The notes under the pieces: generated by a model
The model's database searches: none
What the model saw: only the letters and a program-made list of their open reading frames with translations
Told to the model about the DNA's origin: nothing
Position numbers and translations under genes: made by a program
NCBI GenBank assembly: GCA_014238445.1
Contig: JABABC010000130.1
Coordinates: 1-5,277 of the forward strand
DNA: 5,277 nucleotides
From: Coxiellaceae bacterium
GTDB taxonomy: Bacteria > Pseudomonadota > Gammaproteobacteria > Coxiellales > Coxiellaceae
Reading direction: 5' to 3'
Part shown: positions 1 to 4,496 of the stretch, piece by piece
Position numbering within the stretch: the stretch's first letter is position 1
Layout: each line of letters begins with the position of its first letter

Positions 1-66
1 GATTGTGACCCTCCAGAATCAAACCCACTGTAAGTGTCGTATTAACGACACCCTAGCTAAGGCTAT
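1..66. other. left-edge region, boundary of an unseen neighbouring gene
   Basis: Two readings are possible and neither can be settled here. On the minus strand, GGAGGG at 9-14 is a strong Shine-Dalgarno match with no start codon inside the window, so a leftward gene could begin just beyond position 1. On the plus strand, a frame open from position 2 runs 26 codons to a TAG at 80-82 and could be the tail of a rightward gene; it reads ...CKCRINDTLAKAMKNER. The plus reading would place the stop inside the terminator stem at 73-92. I recognise no family in that tail. Confidence 0.25.
34..51. repeat. perfect 7-bp inverted repeat with 4-nt loop
   Basis: GTGTCGT and ACGACAC flank the loop ATTA. No T-run follows on either strand, so it is not a standard intrinsic terminator. 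If a leftward gene starts just left of the window, this hairpin would lie in its 5' leader between the preceding terminator and the Shine-Dalgarno site. Confidence 0.6.
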
Positions 67-67
67 G

Positions 68-92
68 AAAAACGAGCGTTAGGAAACGCTCG
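68..92 (-). terminator. intrinsic terminator of the RRM gene
   Basis: Read on the minus strand, CGAGCGTT pairs perfectly with AACGCTCG across the loop TCCT and is followed immediately by TTTTT. The 8-bp GC-rich stem and T-run lie about 75 bases beyond the stop of the RRM gene. There is no T-run on the plus side, so it should act on leftward transcripts only. Confidence 0.85.
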
Positions 93-166
93 CCCTAATC
101 GACGGTTATCATCCAAACCAACAACGTGATGTTAGGTACGTAGGTACACACACTGTAAAATTGCTG

Positions 167-418
167 TTATTTCTCTGGCTTAGGTCCGGCTTTTTTAACG
201 CGGATTTGACTTCCATCTACGTGGGTAGCATTAAGCGTCTTCATAGCCGCCTTGGCGTCCGAGGATCTGGGCATTTCAACAAAACCAAAACCTTTAGATT
301 TTCCCGTTTCTTTATCCAGCACGAGGTTGCATGCCTGTACGGCTCCGTGTGCTTCAAACAGACTCCTTAGTGCGATCTCAGTGGTGTCGTGTGAGAGATT
401 GCGAATGATTAGTTTCAT
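167..418 (-). CDS. small RNA-binding protein, single RRM domain
   Basis: The 83-residue product is essentially one RNA recognition motif. The RNP2 strand is at residues 3-8 (LIIRNL) and the RNP1 strand is the canonical KGFGFVEM at 42-49. RNP1 aromatics F44 and F46, which normally stack on RNA bases, are present; the RNP2 position that is usually aromatic is Ile4. After the fold come only about ten residues, basic and Pro-containing (KKAGPKPEK). Stand-alone RRM proteins of this size occur in cyanobacteria and many proteobacteria, are cytoplasmic, bind single-stranded RNA, and in some species respond to cold. The ATG is supported by AAGGAGG at 423-429, close upstream. A terminator follows at 68-92. 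The gene appears monocistronic, behind an unusually long leader region. Its RNA targets cannot be inferred. Confidence 0.92.
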   Translation of the reverse strand: MKLIIRNLSHDTTEIALRSLFEAHGAVQACNLVLDKETGKSKGFGFVEMPRSSDAKAAMKTLNATHVDGSQIRVKKAGPKPEK

Positions 419-422
419 CTGG

Positions 423-429
423 CCTCCTT
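423..429 (-). promoter_or_regulatory. ribosome binding site of the RRM gene
   Basis: AAGGAGG on the minus strand lies four bases before the ATG at 416-418. This near-perfect anti-Shine-Dalgarno complement fixes the start of the RRM protein. Confidence 0.85.
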
Positions 430-500
430 ATTATTGTTATGATTCATGCGATAGAACTAGTGTCACATTCCTTCCGTTAAAAATGTATCAGAAGGAGTTA

Positions 501-545
501 TTACAAAAAAAGGTATATTAAAGTATACACAAGAGATATTAGCAT
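501..545 (-). CDS. possible 14-codon hydrophobic micro-ORF (leader peptide)
   Basis: ATG at 543-545 opens a frame encoding MLISLVYTLIYLFL and stops at TAA 501-503. AGGAGGA at 553-559 lies seven bases upstream, an ideal ribosome binding site that no larger gene explains. Almost every residue is hydrophobic. The last codons coincide with a weak hairpin (513-528) and a run of seven T on the transcript, about 80 bases before the RRM start. The arrangement resembles a leader peptide whose translation controls a transcription attenuator, or a tiny membrane peptide. A peptide this short can arise by chance in AT-rich DNA, so the call rests on the ribosome binding site and the position. Confidence 0.35.
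   Translation of the reverse strand: MLISLVYTLIYLFL
505..528 (-). terminator. weak hairpin plus T7 run, possible attenuator
   Basis: On the minus strand GTATA and TATAC pair around a six-base spacer and are followed by C and then seven T. The stem is short and AT-only apart from its closing G-C pair, so it would be inefficient alone. It overlaps the 3' half of the micro-ORF, so ribosomes on that ORF would disrupt it. It could also be the distal terminator of the channel gene. Confidence 0.3.
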
Positions 546-878
546 ATAATAATCCTCCTACCTTTAGATTTCTCTAGTTGGCAAATATTGTTCATGATAT
601 GACCTGTGGTGGCCACGCAGCGCACGTTCGTTCATACGGGGCCAAGGAGAGCTCTAGTTTCTTGGTCCTTATAACTCCCTAAATTTATCCATGGGGAGTA
701 TCAAAGAAACGTCCGAAATCCGCCATTCATGTTTATTTTTTAAGACATAAAAGCTGCTTGGGTTCTGTCGCAAACAAGCCACGCTTACATGCCAGTTTCG
801 AGTTGACTGTAATGTCTGATTCAGTAGAGAAAAGGCGCGTACTTATTTCTAACAGAGCCATATAATCAATCGGAACCT
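546..878. other. gene-free region with three candidate hairpins
   Basis: No convincing gene was found. On the plus strand three hairpins follow one another, each with a 14-base loop: 638-646 with 661-669 (nine pairs including two G-U), 674-679 with 694-699 (ACTCCC/GGGAGT), and 756-760 with 775-779 (GCTTG/CAAGC). The G-U pairs favour a plus-strand RNA, but no matching promoter was recognised. A short minus-strand frame ending in HEQYLPTREI (stop about 563-565) looks protein-like but has no ribosome binding site. On the minus strand the GCTTG/CAAGC hairpin is followed by AGCTTTT and is the best, though poor, candidate terminator for the channel gene. Confidence 0.4.
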
Positions 879-2006
879 CTAAAGACTTAATAATTTACAT
901 TCTGATACAGTATCAGAGATGTAGCTTTGACACAGATGTTCAGTGGCGGACTCTTCAGCGGCATACAGCACACCACCATTCACTGTTTCTTTAAAGGGTG
1001 AGCCATGTGGAAAAGCAAAGGCAAATAAATCTGCCCCAAGAAAGGTAGGTGCAATTTTTAAATCAGCATCTGCATTACGAGATAAATAATACTGAGCCAA
1101 ACCATTATCAAGAGCAAACCCAACATACTCATTTGGTTTTTCTTTCAGCAACTCAAAGCCCTGATCTATATGATCGACCTCAACTGGCACCGCTCCAATA
1201 TTTCTCATATAGGTGACTTGTATCGATCCTTTTTCCACGATAATTTTCTTATTTTTCAACTTATGTATTGTATAATGCTCATCGATAGCTTGCTGAGACC
1301 TTAGCAAGCTGGTGGTACATGCCGCTCCTATTAAGCTAAGAAAAATAATCCCTAACGCACAGGCTAGAACCAGTATCAATCTACCCCGTTTGTTTTCAGG
1401 ATCATAAGACATATCGCCTAATAACAGAGCCAAAGAAGTCACCCACAACGAGGTCTGTATTTGGTCTGTTATTGATTGCCCTTTAGCAGCATAAATCTTG
1501 CTTTGTGAATACCCATATGCCACAGCAATCACACCAATCATGACAAATATACCCAAAAACAACAAACCAAACTGACTAAAAATAAGCCTCATCAAAACAG
1601 TTAAAAAACCAGCACCAGTAGCAGCAGAATCCGGCACAACCAGTGATGTTTTATTCAAAAGAAAAGGTACGGAGAAATCCACCAAACGCTCTCTTTGAGA
1701 GGATACGGATATATTTCCAATCAAAATATCATACTGCCCCTCGCTTAACTCCTGTAAAGCATGGTTATAATTTTGACCTGCATCAATCATTGTATAGTTA
1801 TTAAAGCCTAAGTGGTCTGCAATAAAAACCCATAGATCAATCGCAAAACCATCTGAAGTGGGTTTATGAGAGCTCACAAAAGGAGGCGAACCAACATAAC
1901 CAACCCGAACCACTGCTTTATTTAGGGAACTACTAGACACCTGTGGTGCACCATGAACGGTAAAAAAAACACTGACCAACATAACAATAGATAATATTTT
2001 CTTCAT
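879..2006 (-). CDS. prokaryotic ionotropic glutamate receptor-like ligand-gated channel
   Basis: The 375-residue product has a signal peptide (1-20), then the first lobe of an SBP_bac_3/iGluR amino-acid-binding domain (S1, about 33-125). A membrane block follows: M1 about 143-166, pore loop about 184-200, M2 about 208-234. The second lobe (S2, about 250-370) completes it. This S1-M1-P-M2-S2 order defines GluR0-type bacterial receptors. Ligand-pocket residues can be placed by motif: R105 in SQRERLVDFS matches the arginine that holds the ligand alpha-carboxylate; S261 lies in the KGS turn of S2; D300 in FALDNGL sits at the acidic position that binds the alpha-amino group. The family assembles as tetramers in the inner membrane and is opened by periplasmic amino acids. 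The K+ filter TVGYG is absent; the pore loop reads LALLLGDMS, so ion selectivity is uncertain. Cys359 and Cys370 could form a disulfide. The ATG follows AGTGAGG at 2011-2017 and has a strong promoter. Ligand and physiological role are unknown. Confidence 0.9.
   Translation of the reverse strand: MKKILSIVMLVSVFFTVHGAPQVSSSSLNKAVVRVGYVGSPPFVSSHKPTSDGFAIDLWVFIADHLGFNNYTMIDAGQNYNHALQELSEGQYDILIGNISVSSQRERLVDFSVPFLLNKTSLVVPDSAATGAGFLTVLMRLIFSQFGLLFLGIFVMIGVIAVAYGYSQSKIYAAKGQSITDQIQTSLWVTSLALLLGDMSYDPENKRGRLILVLACALGIIFLSLIGAACTTSLLRSQQAIDEHYTIHKLKNKKIIVEKGSIQVTYMRNIGAVPVEVDHIDQGFELLKEKPNEYVGFALDNGLAQYYLSRNADADLKIAPTFLGADLFAFAFPHGSPFKETVNGGVLYAAEESATEHLCQSYISDTVSECKLLSL
901..917. repeat. 17-bp perfect palindrome inside the channel gene 3' end
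   Basis: TCTGATAC and GTATCAGA flank a single central A. It encodes residues SDTVSE near the C-terminus of the channel. A degraded look-alike (TCTGATTCAGTAGAG) lies just past the stop at about 815-829, and GTATCAGA recurs at 485-492. No T-run follows the palindrome, so it is not an intrinsic terminator. Confidence 0.6.
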
Positions 2007-2050
2007 GACGCCTCACTGTCAACTGCTACACGCAAATTCAAACAGCAGAA

Positions 2051-2079
2051 ATTATATCGCACACCACTTACCCCATCAA
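2051..2079 (-). promoter_or_regulatory. sigma70 promoter of the channel gene
   Basis: On the minus strand the -35 TTGATG (2074-2079) and a perfect -10 TATAAT (2051-2056) are separated by exactly 17 bases. Transcription should start near 2044, giving a leader of about 38 bases before the ATG at 2004-2006. A second TTGACA at 2102-2107 lacks a good -10 partner. Confidence 0.8.
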
Positions 2080-2128
2080 GATTCATTGTCATACACCACA
2101 TTGTCAAGCCGATATCAGGGGGAATGAT

Positions 2129-2143
2129 TGGTTGGCTCAACCA
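2129..2143. repeat. inverted repeat upstream of the channel promoter
   Basis: TGGTTG and CAACCA flank the spacer GCT. The right arm can instead pair with GTGGTT at 2164-2169 (AACCAC at 2139-2144). It is about 50 bases upstream of the channel -35 box and may be a protein-binding dyad; no regulator is recognised. Confidence 0.45.
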
Positions 2144-2180
2144 CTGCTTTTCAAACGCACACGGTGGTTTATCGAGATCT

Positions 2181-2216
2181 GTCGCAAATACATATTAACC
2201 TAAACAAAATTGCGAC
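2181..2216. repeat. spaced inverted repeat GTCGCAA...TTGCGAC
   Basis: Seven-base perfect arms (2181-2187 and 2210-2216) are separated by 22 AT-rich bases. It directly precedes two tighter dyads in the divergent intergenic region, so it may be part of one regulatory block. Confidence 0.45.
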
Positions 2217-2219
2217 GAA

Positions 2220-2234
2220 GTGACCTTTTGTCAC
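2220..2234. repeat. dyad GTGAC-N5-GTCAC over a candidate -35 box
   Basis: Perfect five-base arms flank CTTTT. The motif recalls CRP/FNR-family half-sites (TGTGA...TCACA), but the spacing between GTGA and TCAC is seven rather than six bases, so a standard CRP site is not supported. It overlaps TTGTCA at 2228-2233, a candidate -35 box for the rightward gene. Confidence 0.5.
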
Positions 2235-2256
2235 ATTTATGCTGTTAAAGCATAAC
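2228..2256 (+). promoter_or_regulatory. candidate promoter of the rightward hypothetical gene
   Basis: TTGTCA (2228-2233) matches five of six -35 bases; 17 bases later CATAAC (2251-2256) matches four of six -10 bases. The weak -10 and the two overlapping dyads (2220-2234 and 2237-2255) suggest a regulated promoter. It would give a leader of about 150 bases. Positions 2257-2408 otherwise hold A-rich leader sequence with no clear gene; a weaker alternative -10, TATGAT, lies at about 2374-2379 without a -35 partner. Confidence 0.4.
2237..2255. repeat. 19-bp dyad TTATGCT-N5-AGCATAA, operator-like
   Basis: Perfect seven-base arms flank GTTAA. It starts two bases after the preceding dyad, shares its five-base spacer, and covers the spacer and -10 of the candidate rightward promoter. 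This geometry is typical of a dimeric repressor operator; the regulator is not in the window. Confidence 0.55.
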
Positions 2257-2408
2257 ACTGCTCAAAACAGACATAGTTACAGCAAGGCATTGATTAAAAG
2301 ACAGTAAACCGACAATCAAAACTGAAGGTATTATTAACAGGACAAAACAGTGGGTTTTTAACAAAAAAATGGTTATGATCGCAGCCATAAAGACACCACA
2401 CCAGGTCG

Positions 2409-3161
2409 ATGACAATGCAATTTTATGATTCTATCAAGCGAAAGCTTTATCCAATAAATGATAAAAATTACATTATTTATGCTCAACATAAACCCTCTGG
2501 CTTCCAGCTTCGAGGTATTCACAAAGAAACACCAAAAACCCCAGAAGCTATGAAAATTAAAATCATTCCTGAGGGTATTATCGAAGCGCTTATGCAGCAA
2601 GACCTGCACTGTACCGCATACATCGCGACTCATGCATCGAAAGAGACTAACTCTACCTATCAGCAGATTGTCCACCTCCCCGAGACAAACTTACAAGATC
2701 ATCTAACATCAGCCAGTGCCAAGCCAGCACTCACACTGCCGAGGATACCTCGATCAGCACCAACACCAACGAAAGACCACCCCAGCTCTAAAAAAGCAGA
2801 AACACTTAACACAACATCACCACAGGCTAATGTCGTGCAGACTCACCAAAAACCTGCTACAAACCCTCCAGCACAGGCTACGATAAATAGCGGGAACATT
2901 GAGGCAGGAAATCAAGTGGAATTATTGGATAACCTCACTGACTACTTGGTCTGGTTCGCACTCATGGCATTGCCGATGGGATTAGCCTATTTATGTGTAC
3001 GTTCAATGCATGACACCATTACCCTACAAGATACTCAACACATACAGAACACATTCGAAGCCCTCATGACACACAACACATTCGAAACAACGTCAACAGC
3101 CGCCTTCAGCATAATGAATGACAATACCACAGAAATACCCTATCAAATCCCATACCCTTAA
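2409..3161 (+). CDS. unrecognised bitopic membrane protein
   Basis: I do not recognise this 250-residue protein. Residues about 4-95 look like a compact mixed domain with alternating hydrophobic strands (KNYIIYAQ, AMKIKIIPEGIIEALM). Residues about 95-170 form a low-complexity linker rich in Pro, Thr, Ser, Lys and Ala. A single membrane helix follows at about 178-197 (YLVWFALMALPMGLAYLCV), then a polar tail of about 50 residues. There is no N-terminal signal peptide, so the N-terminal domain is probably cytoplasmic and the tail periplasmic. The tail holds a duplicated NTFE element (two identical 12-base copies, 27 bases apart). ATG 2409 gives the longest frame, but AGGT at 2403-2406 is better spaced for ATG 2415, which would drop two residues. 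It is transcribed divergently from the channel gene. Function unknown; it could be a regulator, a scaffold or a secreted effector. Confidence 0.7.
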   Translation: MTMQFYDSIKRKLYPINDKNYIIYAQHKPSGFQLRGIHKETPKTPEAMKIKIIPEGIIEALMQQDLHCTAYIATHASKETNSTYQQIVHLPETNLQDHLTSASAKPALTLPRIPRSAPTPTKDHPSSKKAETLNTTSPQANVVQTHQKPATNPPAQATINSGNIEAGNQVELLDNLTDYLVWFALMALPMGLAYLCVRSMHDTITLQDTQHIQNTFEALMTHNTFETTSTAAFSIMNDNTTEIPYQIPYP

Positions 3162-3233
3162 AAAGTATTATTTAAAAAAACAACCACGAACATAAACTAT
3201 AACTGATGACTACTCACGACTGATCTAGCTATA

Positions 3234-3415
3234 AAAAACAATAGCAGCAGCATTGATTACCTGAATACGATAATGCACTAAAACCATCCCATCTCACTGA
3301 GCTTGATGTCAATGTTGTTATCACTGAAATCTAAGACGCCTCTTTCACTAACCATGCCACAAACAACCCCCGTTCAATAATCACGAAGGGTCATACTGTG
3401 AAGATTCATCATTAA
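3234..3415 (+). pseudogene. possible decayed coding remnant
   Basis: In the 360-base gap after the hypothetical gene, one plus-strand frame is open for 52 codons (3257-3412) except for a single TAA at 3332-3334. It reads protein-like (LPEYDNALKPSHLTELDV before the stop; DASFTNHATNNPRSIITKG after it). A one-base shift near 3256-3262 would join it to KTIAAALI upstream (from 3235). There is no start codon or ribosome binding site and the family is unrecognised. Chance openness cannot be excluded. The rest of 3162-3465 shows nothing I can name. Confidence 0.25.
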
Positions 3416-3465
3416 CCGCATCGGCCTATGTGAGCAATCAACCACACACCCTGTTAACTCGATCT

Positions 3466-3494
3466 AAAAAAAGTGATCCTGATGGGTCCTCACT
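3466..3494 (-). terminator. probable terminator of the SIMPL-like gene
   Basis: On the minus strand AGTGA pairs with TCACT around an interior that can add CC/GG pairs, followed directly by a run of T. It lies 28 bases beyond the stop at 3522. The stem is imperfect, so efficiency is uncertain, but position and T-run fit an intrinsic terminator. Confidence 0.55.
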
Positions 3495-3521
3495 GTTATA
3501 AGCATGATCTAGACTGATAGG

Positions 3522-4409
3522 CTATGAACAGATTGATAAACCATCACGTGCTGGCGACACCTGCAATTGCTTCCATGAACTCACTGGGCAGTTTTTGGGG
3601 CGTTGACTTGGCAAACACCAAGCCTTCCAAGTGCCTTGATCAGCCTGGGCTAAGCAAGCTTTAAAGTTTTTGACCTTTAAATAAGCTGGGGGCAGTACGC
3701 CTTGACCTATACGCTGCGCAGGCGGCTGATTTCCGGATTGAGCTAACGTCACAAAGGCAGTGAGCTGAATAGCTTTAGCAATTGGCATAGGCTTAGACTG
3801 TGAATTCGCACCACGTTTTTGAGGCTCCGCAATCATAGAAATAGCACGAAGCGGTTGAGGTGACATCGAAGAAAAACGTACAGTTTGTATGCGGTAATTT
3901 TGTTGAGTTGCCTGATCAAACTGTGTCACATACGTTTGGATGTTTTGATACAGCTGAATCATCAGCGCTTCTTTAGCTTGACGAACTGCTGCCTCTGAAG
4001 GATCGTAATTCATAACGGTTAAGTTAATGGTATAACCACTATGAGATTGCTTGAGGTGCTGATTGAGTGGTGTCAAAACAGCTTGAGAAACTTGAGCCCA
4101 TAACTTTAATGTGATGTTATTCGCCCCACTCGCTACTGTTTGCTGATCGACTGATACCACATGCCATGTCACTTCGGGCGCATAACTTTGCAATTGTTGC
4201 ATAATTGATGCTTGTGCAGCTTGAGGGTCTTGATGCGTCACAGTGGCATTGATCGCTGCCAATACAGTTACCCTATTAGACTCCAGTGTCACTTTAGCAT
4301 CCGTTGAAAAGGTCACCGTATCATCAGTCACTTGAGGCGCTCCAGCCATAGCATGACCTGCCACTATTACGAAAACACCTAGCAGTATTTGCAACCACAA
4401 CCTGATCAT
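3522..4409 (-). CDS. secreted SIMPL-like domain protein with Cys/Trp-rich tail
   Basis: The 295-residue product begins with a classic signal peptide (hydrophobic 4-17, cleavage likely after AMA at 22). Residues about 33-185 follow the strand-helix order of SIMPL/DUF541 proteins: a strand pair ending in VTVLAAINATV, a helix with PQAAQASIMQQLQ, a strand (ITLKLWAQVS), a helix, another strand (YTINLTVMNYDP), a long helix (SEAAVRQAKEALMIQLYQN) and a final strand (YRIQTVRFSS). This is a pattern match, not a search result. SIMPL proteins such as YggE are periplasmic or surface proteins of poorly defined role. The C-terminal 50 residues contain C252, C265, C274 and C294 with W261, W264 and W279, suggesting a small disulfide-stabilised module. 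ATG 4407-4409 is chosen over an upstream TTG (4443-4445) because AGGGGGTG precedes it, the signal peptide starts there, and the promoter start point falls near 4444. Confidence 0.82.
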   Translation of the reverse strand: MIRLWLQILLGVFVIVAGHAMAGAPQVTDDTVTFSTDAKVTLESNRVTVLAAINATVTHQDPQAAQASIMQQLQSYAPEVTWHVVSVDQQTVASGANNITLKLWAQVSQAVLTPLNQHLKQSHSGYTINLTVMNYDPSEAAVRQAKEALMIQLYQNIQTYVTQFDQATQQNYRIQTVRFSSMSPQPLRAISMIAEPQKRGANSQSKPMPIAKAIQLTAFVTLAQSGNQPPAQRIGQGVLPPAYLKVKNFKACLAQADQGTWKAWCLPSQRPKNCPVSSWKQLQVSPARDGLSICS

Positions 4410-4410
4410 A

Positions 4411-4421
4411 CCCCACCCCCT
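4411..4421 (-). promoter_or_regulatory. ribosome binding site deciding the SIMPL-like start
   Basis: The minus strand reads AGGGGGTGGGGT directly before the ATG at 4407-4409. The AGGGGG portion acts as a G-rich Shine-Dalgarno site and supports this start over the upstream in-frame TTG. Confidence 0.6.
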
Positions 4422-4450
4422 AAATTGATTAAATCTTGACAGCAAAACAC

Positions 4451-4480
4451 ATCATAACGACCCACCCCACTCAAAGGCAA
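4451..4480 (-). promoter_or_regulatory. sigma70-like promoter of the SIMPL-like gene
   Basis: On the minus strand TTGCCT (4475-4480) and TATGAT (4451-4456) are separated by 18 bases, matching four and five of six consensus bases. The start would be near 4444, inside the 87-base gap behind the transporter gene. No terminator is visible in that gap, so read-through from the transporter is also likely. Confidence 0.5.
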
Positions 4481-4496
4481 GTTAAACCACCCATCA

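Noticed and set aside
161..521. Plus-strand frames opposite the RRM gene
   Set aside because: They are antisense to a gene with canonical RNP1 and RNP2 motifs and contain no recognisable domain.
605..650. tRNA-like fold around TGGCC...GGCCA
   Set aside because: No acceptor stem, anticodon arm or GTTCRA T-loop could be placed at the required spacing.
2219..2235. CRP binding site
   Set aside because: The half-sites are separated by seven rather than six bases and the left half-site begins AGTGA, so it fits a generic dyad better than the CRP consensus.
2369..2428. 19-codon frame overlapping the start of the unknown gene (MVMIAAIKTPHQ...)
   Set aside because: The ATG follows an A-run with no Shine-Dalgarno sequence; chance occurrence is the simplest explanation.
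2373..2675. 100-codon minus-strand frame opposite the start of the unknown rightward gene
   Set aside because: It has no ribosome binding site, reads Cys/Phe/Trp-rich without domain character, and is explained as the antisense shadow of the 2409-3161 gene.
4410..4475. G-quadruplex in the G-rich minus strand before the SIMPL-like gene
   Set aside because: Runs of three or more G are too few and too unevenly spaced for a standard four-tract quadruplex; the G-rich part next to the ATG is explained as a ribosome binding site.
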